From the NCBI RefSeq assembly GCF_000178995.1, contig NZ_ADVZ01000002.1, forward strand, positions 62,001 through 126,000: a stretch of 64,000 nt of DNA, in the 5' to 3' direction. Source of the stretch: Afipia sp. 1NLS2. Its GTDB lineage: Bacteria > Pseudomonadota > Alphaproteobacteria > Rhizobiales > Xanthobacteraceae. Both the position numbers and the translations under genes were made by a program. Below are positions 44,401 to 51,359 of the stretch, piece after piece. Numbering within the stretch: the stretch's first letter is position 1; each line of letters starts with the position of its first letter. The notes below the pieces were generated by a model, which saw only the letters and a program-made list of their open reading frames with translations, made no database searches and was not told the origin of the DNA.

Positions 44401-45325
44401 GGCGCTCGCGCTCGATCTACCGATGCTGGATTCGTCCGATCCGCCGGTGCTGACGCGGCTTGCGGTGTTTGCAAATCCGTGGCCGGGCTCGGTCACGATC
44501 TGGCAGTCATCGGACGGCCTGAGTTTCGAGCGCGCGGCGACGGTTTTCGTTCCATCGGTGATGGGCGAGACGCTCGATGCGCTGCCTGCAAGTCCCGCCG
44601 CGTGCTGGGATCGAGGCAGTGACGTGCGGGTGCGGCTCTATGGCGGCACGCTGACATCGCTCGCGGATGCCAATGTGCTCAACGGCGCCAACGCTGCGGC
44701 GATCATGAACGCCGACGGCGCGTGGGAGGTGATTCAGTTCGCGCAGGCCGAGCTTGTCGATGACAGGACTTATCGGCTGAGCCGATTGTTGCGCGGGCAG
44801 GTGGGCAGCGAATACGCCATAGCCGCGTCGCTGCTTCCGGGCGCGCCGTTCGTATTGCTCGACGAGCACTTGATCGAGATCGCGCGCGGCATCGGCACGC
44901 TGGACCGGACGAGTGATCTGCGGATCGTCGCCACCGGCCGTAGCCACGATGATCCCTCGGCGCTGGCGATGACGCTGGTGCCACAAGCAACAGCTTTGAT
45001 ACCGCTGTCGCCGGTGCATCTGCATGCAGCGCGCAACAATGACGGCGACATCGCGATCTCCTGGATACGCCGCACCCGCAAGGACGGCGATGGCTGGGGC
45101 GTCGAGGTGCCGCTCGGCGAGGATGCCGAGGCTTACGAGATCGACATCCTGTCGGGCAATACAGTGAAGCGCACGCTTTCGGTGAACGCGCCTGTGGCGA
45201 CATATTCCGCAGCGGATGAAGTCGCCGATTTCGGCGGCCCGCAGACGAGCCTCACCATTCGGGTTTTCCAGCTGTCCAGCACGGTCGGGCGCGGCCATTC
45301 CGCACAATCCACTTTCGCGCTTTGA
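41456..45325 (+). CDS. GTA gp15, megatron/host-specificity tail protein
   Basis: A 1289-aa tail-tip protein. N-terminal glycine zipper-like region (GGAAGAVFGPAGAIAGRIAG), a hub domain (EGAPIPRLYGRARLSGQVIW), a GTA TIM-barrel-like domain (about residues 410-720, TYGADWTEYGSDVV, IGIDYYAPLSDWRD, WLTEIGCPAVDKGTNQPS), then phage-tail-3 and Rcc01698-like C-terminal domains (RLSRLLRGQVGSEYAIAASL). In the R. capsulatus GTA this protein forms the tip and contacts the receptor-binding spikes. Length is standard. Confidence 0.92.
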   Translation: MAALVLSVAGGAAGAVFGPAGAIAGRIAGALAGNMIDQALFGSTARSVTGPRLADLDVMASTEGAPIPRLYGRARLSGQVIWATRLEEVVSTSSQTTGGKGGLGGATATTTTTTYSYYANFAVGLCEGEIGSVGRIWADGDLLDTSTLTMRVHRGGEDQLPDDLIVAKEGADNAPSYRGLAYVVFERLPLADFGNRIPQLSFEIVRPVGALERMTRAVTLIPGSTEFGYETSAVVRVLGPGQSAPENRHVTIAASDVMASLNDLQATCPNLERVAIVVAWFGSDLRAGECKVRPGVDNAIKVTSGGTWSVAGVTRPDAYLVSSIDGVPSYGGTPSDDSVIHLITDLKTRGLKVTLYPFLMMDIPPDNVLPDPWSDASSQPAYPWRGRITCDPAPGMSGSPQGTADAATQVEAFFSGDDVSGWNYRRMILHYASLAASCGGVDAFLIGSELKALTRVRSGAGVYPAVTALATLAADVKAIVGSSTLITYGADWTEYGSDVVTPDASEVRFPLDALWASSAIDAVGIDYYAPLSDWRDEAGHLDTAEFSSIYERDYLKSRLQSGEAYDWYYANDAARTAQTRSPITDGLGKPWVFRAKDIWTWWSNPHHERVGGVELGTATAWTPCSKPVWLTEIGCPAVDKGTNQPSVFPDAKSSDGNVPYFSNGQRDDLIQRRMLEAVLGAFDPAFGGDETHNPVSPIYGGPMIDVSGIHLWTWDARPYPVFPLASDVWSDAPNWQTGHWLTGRLGGAPLDATVATLLQDASITDVDASSLRDACDGYVVDRPMTPRAMIDPLATAYAFDAAAVGDNLMFVPRGGMPVMEISEDQLVDPEKDAPAKLTRAQETELPREVSFGYTDASVDYRRAAVTSRRLVGGATRALHSDLAVVTNDAAATRRADIWLQDLWAGRESISFALGMEHLTLTPGDVVGVTIKGRRRLYEVGELVDTEQRQISARSIDPDIFNVPLPQPRQSVPAIPPALGPVQALALDLPMLDSSDPPVLTRLAVFANPWPGSVTIWQSSDGLSFERAATVFVPSVMGETLDALPASPAACWDRGSDVRVRLYGGTLTSLADANVLNGANAAAIMNADGAWEVIQFAQAELVDDRTYRLSRLLRGQVGSEYAIAASLLPGAPFVLLDEHLIEIARGIGTLDRTSDLRIVATGRSHDDPSALAMTLVPQATALIPLSPVHLHAARNNDGDIAISWIRRTRKDGDGWGVEVPLGEDAEAYEIDILSGNTVKRTLSVNAPVATYSAADEVADFGGPQTSLTIRVFQLSSTVGRGHSAQSTFAL

Positions 45326-45332
45326 GGATCAC

Positions 45333-46790
45333 ATGACAGAGACGGCCAATCTTGGCCTGCCGTTCATCGACGGCAGCCAGGCGCAAAAACATGTCACGCA
45401 TAACGAGGCACTCCGGATTCTGGATGACGCGATCCAGATCACGGTGCTCGACAGCACGCTCACCGTGCCGCCATCCTTGCCGGTGGATGGCGAACGCCAC
45501 ATCGTTGCGAGCGGCGCAACCGGCGCATGGGCCGGGCATGGCAGTTCAGTTGCGACATGGGAGACCAATGCATGGCGCTTTCTCGCGCCGAAAGCGGGGT
45601 GGTGCGTGTGGTCCGTCGCAGACGATGCTCTGCTGGTGTTCGGTGGCAGTGCGTGGGCACCGGTGACGACAGCGGGCGGGACCTTTTCATCCAACAACCT
45701 GCCGAATGTGGGGATCAATGCCACGGTCGCGGACTCCAACCTTCTGACCGTTCACTCCAACGATGCGCTGCTCAACGCGATCGACACCACGGACGGCGGC
45801 ACCGGCGACGTCCGGCTGCAACTGTCAAAGTCGGCGGCAGCGAATACGTCGTCGGTGGTGTTTTCGGATGCGTTCTCCGGACGCGCGGAATTCGGCCTAA
45901 CGGGAGACGACGATTTTCATCTCAAGGTCAGCGCGGACGGCACGACTTGGTGTGACGCACTCAGGTTCGATCGTACCACGGGGCGGGTGTCGTTTCCCGC
46001 AGGCGGTGCGCGTGAGGTTCTCACCGCCAATCGCACCTACTATGTTCGCACTGATGGTAGTGACAGCAATGACGGATTGAGCAACGCATCGAGCGGCGCG
46101 TTCCTGACTATTCAAAAGGCGATCAACACAACCGCATCGCTCGACATCTCGATCTACAACGTCACGATCCATGTTGCATCCGGCACATATACAGGGAGTG
46201 TCCTGGTCAATGGCCCGTTCGTTGGCTCAGGAAGCGTTTCTATCGTTGGCGACACATCCACCCCGTCCAATGTTCTAATCTCCACGACATCTGCCGCTTG
46301 CATCACCGTACAAAATGGCGGTTCGCTTTCGGTCGGCGGATTTAAATTCAGGACGACGACGTCCGGAGATGGAATCGACGTTACATCCAACGGCACGGTG
46401 ACCATTGTCGGAGCGGTTGAATTTGGTGCGCTGGCCTCTGGAAGCGTCCATATCAGTGCCGCGAATGGCGGCAAGCTTTTTAACATCGGCGGCGGAAACA
46501 TCACCGTTTCGGGCGGTGCATACGCTCATATCTATGCCCAGCAACTGGGCGGTGTCGTCTATGCCGGGGTGACAGTTACACTGTCTGGAGTCCCAGCCTT
46601 TTCATCGTTCTTTGCAGGGGCAAACAATATGGGGTTTTTCAGGTCGGCAGGCGTGACTTACTCCGGCTCAGCAGCCGGATCGCGTTATTTTGCGTCGACC
46701 AATTCAGTCACTCAAACAGACGGTGCCGGGGCATCGGCTCTTCCCGGCAACTCCGCCGGTACCACGTCCTCCGGCGGGCAGTATCTCTAA
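45333..46790 (+). CDS. DUF2793 tail fibre/spike with beta-helix
   Basis: A 485-aa protein. Residues 1-110 are DUF2793 (TANLGLPFIDGSQAQKHVTH, NEALRILDDAIQITVLDS, APKAGWCVWSVADDALLVFG), the attachment domain of GTA head/tail spikes. From about residue 240 it is rich in Gly, Ser, Thr and Val with repeated short strands (VRTDGSDSNDGLSNASSGAF, then many VxVxG turns), predicted to be a right-handed parallel beta-helix like phage receptor-binding fibres. Third-position GC falls in this half. In R. capsulatus the DUF2793 spike genes lie elsewhere; here the gene directly follows gp15. Confidence 0.85.
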   Translation: MTETANLGLPFIDGSQAQKHVTHNEALRILDDAIQITVLDSTLTVPPSLPVDGERHIVASGATGAWAGHGSSVATWETNAWRFLAPKAGWCVWSVADDALLVFGGSAWAPVTTAGGTFSSNNLPNVGINATVADSNLLTVHSNDALLNAIDTTDGGTGDVRLQLSKSAAANTSSVVFSDAFSGRAEFGLTGDDDFHLKVSADGTTWCDALRFDRTTGRVSFPAGGAREVLTANRTYYVRTDGSDSNDGLSNASSGAFLTIQKAINTTASLDISIYNVTIHVASGTYTGSVLVNGPFVGSGSVSIVGDTSTPSNVLISTTSAACITVQNGGSLSVGGFKFRTTTSGDGIDVTSNGTVTIVGAVEFGALASGSVHISAANGGKLFNIGGGNITVSGGAYAHIYAQQLGGVVYAGVTVTLSGVPAFSSFFAGANNMGFFRSAGVTYSGSAAGSRYFASTNSVTQTDGAGASALPGNSAGTTSSGGQYL

Positions 46791-46847
46791 GGTTTAAGCC
46801 AGAACCGGTTTTAGACCGGAAGCGCCAGCCATCATCAGGAGGAGCCA

Positions 46848-47375
46848 ATGCTGAGGTCCGCCATCGCCCCGGCGGCCGAACCCTTGCGCATGGGTCCGGC
46901 CGGGCTCGAACTCGTGCGCGCTTTCGAGTCCTGCATGAAGGCCGTGCCGAACCGGAAAGGGTTTTTCGCCACCTACATGGATTCGGCAGGTGTGCTCACC
47001 ATCGGCTGGGGGCACACCAATCATCATCTGCCGCGCTTTGCATCCGGCGCGATCTGGTCACGCGCGGAATGCGATGCCGCGCTGGCAGGCGACATGATGA
47101 CATTCGAACGCCACGTTCATGATCTCTGCCAAATCCATCTTGAGCAGCATGAATTCGATGCGCTGGTGTCGTGGTCGTTCAACACCGGTGGCCCGGCGCA
47201 CGCGACGTTGTGGAGAAAACTCAACGCAGGCGACAGGGCTGCGGTGCCGCGCGAACTGGCGAAGTGGAACAGGGCAGGCGGCCGCGTTCTGGCGGGCCTG
47301 ACGCGCCGCCGCAAGGCGGAAGGCTTGATGTTCGCTGGCGATGTGAAAGGCGCGCTCGCCCTCGCGCTCGCCTGA
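46848..47375 (+). CDS. GH24 lysozyme, endolysin
   Basis: A 175-aa T4-type lysozyme (GH24). Catalytic Glu27 in LVRAFESCMK, followed by the VLTIGWGHTNHH turn containing the Asp/Thr region, and helical WSFNTGGPAHATLWRKLNAG, AKWNRAGGRVLAGLTRRRKA. No signal peptide, so release needs the holin candidate downstream. Together they would form the lysis module of the GTA cluster. Confidence 0.92.
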   Translation: MLRSAIAPAAEPLRMGPAGLELVRAFESCMKAVPNRKGFFATYMDSAGVLTIGWGHTNHHLPRFASGAIWSRAECDAALAGDMMTFERHVHDLCQIHLEQHEFDALVSWSFNTGGPAHATLWRKLNAGDRAAVPRELAKWNRAGGRVLAGLTRRRKAEGLMFAGDVKGALALALA

Positions 47376-47383
47376 GCCGGATA

Positions 47384-47494
47384 TTACCAGTGGCCGCCGA
47401 GTTGAAGACCGGCGACGAAGAAGACAGCAAACGTGAGCGCCATCGCGCTGCCCGCGAGAAGCTGCTCGCGCAGCGATAAATCAAACCATGACAT
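47384..47494 (-). CDS. Possible small antisense membrane protein, 36 aa
   Basis: On the minus strand between lysozyme and holin candidate. From ATG 47494 the product has a polar start (MSWFDLSLREQLLAG) and one membrane helix (SAMALTFAVFFVAGLQLG). Codon bias is host-like, the ribosome site is weak, and the direction is opposite to the cluster. A start at 47512 adds six residues. Supported only by composition. Confidence 0.35.
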   Translation of the reverse strand: MSWFDLSLREQLLAGSAMALTFAVFFVAGLQLGGHW

Positions 47495-47600
47495 TTCGGC
47501 ACTCGGTTCCATCGGGGTCGACGCGGCGCCGATACGGCCGCGCTGCCGCTCCAATATCGCGCCCGGCGCATCCGGGCAACCATCAACAAGGGGAACCATC

Positions 47601-47846
47601 ATGACGTCAGACACGATCTGGCAGCTCATTCGCTATGCGCTGCTTCTCGCTTTCGGCCCTCTCATCACCAAGGGCTACTTGTCTTCCGATGAAGTCACGA
47701 CCGTGACCGGCGCGGTCGGTGTGATCTTCACCACTGCCTGGGGCGTGTGGGTGAAGTACGGCACACGAACTACCACGGCCAGTCACGCCGCCAGGATCGA
47801 CACGCCGCTCGTTGATCCTGCGACCGGCAAGATCTCCACCAACTGA
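47601..47846 (+). CDS. Holin candidate (Pam3-gp28 type)
   Basis: An 81-aa protein with two hydrophobic segments (LIRYALLLAFGPLITKGYL and VTGAVGVIFTTAWGVWVKYG) and a soluble C terminus, similar in layout to Pam3-gp28-family putative holins. AAGGGGA lies 7 bases before ATG 47601. Located after the lysozyme gene it is the best holin candidate, permitting endolysin to cross the inner membrane. Confidence 0.7.
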   Translation: MTSDTIWQLIRYALLLAFGPLITKGYLSSDEVTTVTGAVGVIFTTAWGVWVKYGTRTTTASHAARIDTPLVDPATGKISTN

Positions 47847-47857
47847 AAGGACTGTCC

Positions 47858-48250
47858 ATGCGAAACCTTCAGGTTGCCGCGGCGCTCGCCCTGTCGCTGG
47901 CGCTCGCGAACTGCACCACTGTCTTGCCGTCGGTGAGCATCTCCAATGCCGTCGCCTTGAATACGGTCTACGGCGTCGCGAATGCCTATGGCATCGCCGT
48001 CAACGCCGCGAACGCATACAAGGCGTTGCCGCTCTGCGCGACGGGCACCAGACCCAGCGCCACGAACATCTGCGCCAAGCGCTCGGTGATCGTGAATCTG
48101 CAAAGTGCGATGAGCCGCGCGCGGCTCGCCGTGAACAATGCGGTCGCGTTTCAGAAAGCCTATCCCACTCTCGACGTGACGAATGTCGTCGCTGCCGCAC
48201 AGGCGGCGTTGAGCGACGTTCAGGCTGTCCTTGCATCAGGAGCGAACTGA
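47858..48250 (+). CDS. Small lipoprotein of the lysis region
   Basis: A 130-aa protein with a lipoprotein signal (MRNLQVAAALALSLALANC, Cys19) followed by a helical, alanine-rich mature part with two further cysteines (LPLCATGTRPSATNICAKRS). Eleven bases after the holin candidate. It could be an outer-membrane spanin-like partner or an assembly factor; no family recognised. Confidence 0.65.
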   Translation: MRNLQVAAALALSLALANCTTVLPSVSISNAVALNTVYGVANAYGIAVNAANAYKALPLCATGTRPSATNICAKRSVIVNLQSAMSRARLAVNNAVAFQKAYPTLDVTNVVAAAQAALSDVQAVLASGAN

Positions 48251-48251
48251 C

Positions 48252-48503
48252 ATGGTGAGCGCAGCAGACATCGAAGCCGGCGTGGCGATTGCGGAAGCGA
48301 TTGTGAGCACCATCGTGAAAGTCGCACCCGCAATCCAACAGGGAGTTATATCGTCTCTGCCTTATGTGCAGGCGATCGCCGGACTTATTCAGGGCACTAA
48401 CGCAACGCAGGAGCAGATTGACGCCACTCTGGCGCAGATCAATGCGGCGACTGATGAGTTCTTGAAGCCGCTGCCGACTGACGATGGTTCCACCACGACC
48501 TGA
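48252..48503 (+). CDS. Small helical protein, end of GTA cluster, 83 aa
   Basis: Starts one base after the lipoprotein gene stop. A hydrophobic alpha-helical protein (IEAGVAIAEAIVSTIVKVAP, AIQQGVISSLPYVQAIAGLI) with a polar C terminus (PTDDGSTTT). It resembles membrane-associated phage accessory proteins but no family is recognised. Last gene of the apparent cluster; a 177-base spacer follows. Confidence 0.6.
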   Translation: MVSAADIEAGVAIAEAIVSTIVKVAPAIQQGVISSLPYVQAIAGLIQGTNATQEQIDATLAQINAATDEFLKPLPTDDGSTTT

Positions 48504-48680
48504 CGGCGCCCGCCTGTGTCGTGGTACCCCGACACCATGATCGGAGCGGTAGAGTGAAAAGGTGTGCGGCAAATTCCGCCTGGTGAGACGAATGCCCGGC
48601 CAGAAACGCACCATTTAAGCGATTTTTCAATTTCGCATTTTATGGATTGGCCAATGTAACCGAGCACACTGGTATTGGAG

Positions 48681-48992
48681 ATGGAGCAGAAGCAAAGGCG
48701 CAAAGCCGATCGGATTCAATTCGGCAAGGGCTTCGCCATGAGGATCATCGCGATCGATGGTTCATGGGTTCGGGCCTGCAACATCCTCGACGTGTCGGAA
48801 GAGGGGGCGCTGCTCCACTTTGAAAAATCACTGAGCGGTCTCAACCTCGATGAATTCTTTCTGGCGCTGTCTTCGACCGGCGTCGCCTTTCGCCGCTGCA
48901 AAATGGCGTGGGTCAATGGCGAACAGATGGGGGTCCACTTCATCTGGGCGAACGAGCGTCCTCCCGCCAAAGGCGGCGGTCGTCCGGCCTAG
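48681..48992 (+). CDS. Single-domain PilZ protein
   Basis: A 103-aa PilZ protein: RRKADRIQFGKG (RxxxR) and CNILDVSEEGALLHF (D-x-S-x-x-G-A), with the last strand CKMAWVNGEQMGVHFIW. It binds c-di-GMP by family knowledge. It lies just beyond the GTA cluster on the same strand and is related in length and layout to the PilZ gene inside the cluster, though the two are not close copies. Confidence 0.8.
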   Translation: MEQKQRRKADRIQFGKGFAMRIIAIDGSWVRACNILDVSEEGALLHFEKSLSGLNLDEFFLALSSTGVAFRRCKMAWVNGEQMGVHFIWANERPPAKGGGRPA

Positions 48993-49151
48993 ACCCGGCC
49001 CGGCAGCTTTTCCAAGCCGCTGCCCCGCATCGGCGGGACCCGGCTCCCTCCTGACGAAAATGTAAGCTTTTCCGGGTGGATGCATTCATTTGCCATTCAC
49101 GCCCATGCGGGTCATCTTGAATCCGTTCAACCCAGGATGCCGGAGACCGCC

Positions 49152-49826
49152 TTGCGCCTTCTCGTTGTCGAAGATGACCCCGACCTCAACCGCCAACTGA
49201 CCGCCGCCTTGAGCGATGCGGGCTATGTGGTCGACCGCGCCTTCGACGGCGAAGAAGGGCATTTTCTCGGCGATAACGAGCCGTACGACGCCGTCGTGCT
49301 CGACATCGGCTTGCCGAAAATGGACGGCATTTCGGTGCTGGAATCCTGGCGGCGCAACAAGCGGGTGATGCCGGTCCTGATCCTCACCGCGCGCGACCGC
49401 TGGAGCGACAAGGTGCAGGGCTTCGACGCCGGCGCCGACGACTATGTCGCAAAACCCTTCCACCTCGAGGAAGTGCTGGCGCGCATTCGTGCGCTGCTGC
49501 GGCGTTCCACCGGTCATGCCCAGAGCGAATTGACCTGCGGGCCTGTGGTGCTCGACACCCGCACCGGCCGCGTAACGGTGGACGGCAATCCCATCAAGAT
49601 GACATCCCACGAATACCGGTTGCTGGCCTATCTGATGCACCATGCTGGGCGCGTGGTATCGCGCACCGAACTCGTCGAGCATCTCTACGATCAGGACTTC
49701 GACCGCGATTCGAACACCATCGAAGTGTTCGTCGGCCGCATCCGTAAGAAGCTCGACGTCGACATCATCCAGACCGTCCGCGGGCTCGGCTATCTGCTGG
49801 CGCCGCCCACGACCGATGCGCGCTAA
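49152..49826 (+). CDS. OmpR-family response regulator
   Basis: A 224-aa regulator: receiver domain with acidic pocket VVEDDPD, phospho-Asp51 in AVVLDIGLPKMDG and Lys in DDYVAKPFHLEE, then a winged-helix DNA-binding domain (TSHEYRLLAYLMHHAGRVVS, RKKLDVDIIQTVRGLGYLL). TTG 49152 has GGAG 6 bases upstream and starts at the usual MRLLVVEDD; ATG 49137 would add five residues and lacks a spaced ribosome site. It overlaps its sensor kinase gene by 11 bases. Related to FeuP/PhoP regulators of Hyphomicrobiales. Confidence 0.92.
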   Translation: MRLLVVEDDPDLNRQLTAALSDAGYVVDRAFDGEEGHFLGDNEPYDAVVLDIGLPKMDGISVLESWRRNKRVMPVLILTARDRWSDKVQGFDAGADDYVAKPFHLEEVLARIRALLRRSTGHAQSELTCGPVVLDTRTGRVTVDGNPIKMTSHEYRLLAYLMHHAGRVVSRTELVEHLYDQDFDRDSNTIEVFVGRIRKKLDVDIIQTVRGLGYLLAPPTTDAR

Positions 49827-51201
49827 CTCCCTCGCCACCCGGCTGTTCCTGTCGGCCGCCGTCTGGGTCGCGCTGATTCTCACCGTCACCGGCTTTGCAC
49901 TCTCCTCGCTGTACAATCATTCGGTGGAGCGCGCCTTCGATCGCCGCCTCAACCTCTATCTGCGTACGCTGATCGCCGAGGTAGGGACGCCGGACGATCC
50001 CAAAAATCCCGAAAAGAGCATTCCCGCGCTCGGCGAGCCGTTGTTCGAACTGCCGTTGTCGGGCTGGTACTGGCAGATCGAAAGTATCGATTCCGCCAAG
50101 CAGGAAGCGCGCGCATCCCGTTCGCTCTGGGACGCGACGCTGCCGCGCCTCGATGAGAAAAGCATTCCTCTCACGGCATCGGGAGTGCGGCTCGGCTATG
50201 TCAAGGGGCCGGAAGATCAACCGCTGCGCATGGTGGAGCGTCCGATCGATCTCGGCACCGACGGCAAATATCTGGTCACCGTCGCGGGTGACGCCAACGA
50301 AATTTTCGACGAGACGCGATTGTTCGACTGGTATCTCGGCGGCACGTTCGCGGCGCTTGCCGCGGTTCTCCTGCTGACCACGATCTTTCAGGTCCGTTTC
50401 GGTCTTGCCCCGCTCAAGCGCATTTCCAACGCGCTCTCCGATATCCGCTCCGGCAAGGCCGAGCGGCTGGAGGGACGCTTCCCGGTGGAGATCGCGCCGC
50501 TGGCGCGCGAGACAAACGCCTTGCTCGATGCGAACCGCGCCATTGTCGAGCGTGCGCGCACCCATGTCGGCAATCTTGCTCATGCAATCAAAACGCCGTT
50601 GTCGGTGATCATCAACGAAGCCAATACGCATGGCTCCGACCCGTTCGCAGCCAAGATACTGGAGCAGGGCGATGTCATGCGCAGCCAGGTCGCCCATCAT
50701 CTGGAGCGCGCCCGCATCGCGGCACGGTTGACGGTGGTGGCCACCATCACGGAGATCGAGCCCGTGATCGAAGGGCTGGTGCGGACGATGGAGAAAATCC
50801 ATCGCGATCGTGGCGTGGTGATCGACTGGGAGGTGTCCGAAGGCGCGAAATTCCGTGGCGAGCGACAGGACCTTGAGGAGATGGTCGGCAACCTGATCGA
50901 CAATGCCTGCAAATGGGCGGCTCGCCGGGTGCGGATTGGGGTTTCGGTGGTGCCGCCGGGGGACGAGGAACTGGACCCGACCCTGAGCATCGTCGTGGAT
51001 GATGACGGCAAGGGGCTGTCGGTCGCCGAACGGGGGCAGATCGTCCAGCGCGGGCAGCGGTTGGACGAGTCGAAGCCCGGTTCGGGGCTGGGGCTGGCCA
51101 TTGTTGTCGATCTGGCAGGGCTTTACGGCGGGAACCTGAAGTTCGACCGCGCTCCCATGGGCGGGTTGCGGGCCGAACTGGCGCTGCCAGGGGTAGTCTA
51201 A
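49816..51201 (+). CDS. Sensor histidine kinase paired with 49152 regulator
   Basis: A 461-aa kinase: membrane helix 1 (LFLSAAVWVALILTVTGFAL), a periplasmic domain (~30-165), helix 2 (~175-195), HAMP-like linker (LAPLKRISNALSDIRSGKAE), HisKA with phospho-acceptor near 256 in NLAHAIKTPLSVI, and HATPase with N-box MVGNLIDNACKWA and G2 SGLGLAIVVDL. Similar to FeuQ/PhoQ-type sensors. Co-transcribed and overlapping with the response regulator. Confidence 0.92.
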   Translation: MRANSLATRLFLSAAVWVALILTVTGFALSSLYNHSVERAFDRRLNLYLRTLIAEVGTPDDPKNPEKSIPALGEPLFELPLSGWYWQIESIDSAKQEARASRSLWDATLPRLDEKSIPLTASGVRLGYVKGPEDQPLRMVERPIDLGTDGKYLVTVAGDANEIFDETRLFDWYLGGTFAALAAVLLLTTIFQVRFGLAPLKRISNALSDIRSGKAERLEGRFPVEIAPLARETNALLDANRAIVERARTHVGNLAHAIKTPLSVIINEANTHGSDPFAAKILEQGDVMRSQVAHHLERARIAARLTVVATITEIEPVIEGLVRTMEKIHRDRGVVIDWEVSEGAKFRGERQDLEEMVGNLIDNACKWAARRVRIGVSVVPPGDEELDPTLSIVVDDDGKGLSVAERGQIVQRGQRLDESKPGSGLGLAIVVDLAGLYGGNLKFDRAPMGGLRAELALPGVV

Positions 51202-51279
51202 GGGCGGTATGACAGTCCGCTAACACTTTGACCGGACTTGGATAGCGGACCCGGATCGGTGGTGGGACGACAGCCATTC

Positions 51280-51295
51280 CTAACGCGATGTTAAC
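51280..51295 (+). promoter_or_regulatory. CtrA-like box
   Basis: CTAA, CGCGATG, TTAAC: one mismatch to the CtrA consensus TTAA-N7-TTAAC with exact spacing. It lies 64 bases upstream of ATG 51360. Confidence 0.4.
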
Positions 51296-51359
51296 GACGT
51301 GCGGGGTAAGGCTAAGGGAAGTGTCGCCTGTCCCGGCGGCTGGCAGCCTTTATGCATCC

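Noticed and set aside
25643-48503. Integrated prophage or genomic island with attachment sites
   Set aside because: No integrase, tRNA or flanking att repeat found; gene order and the short tape measure fit a GTA cluster, and the transposon has its own ends.
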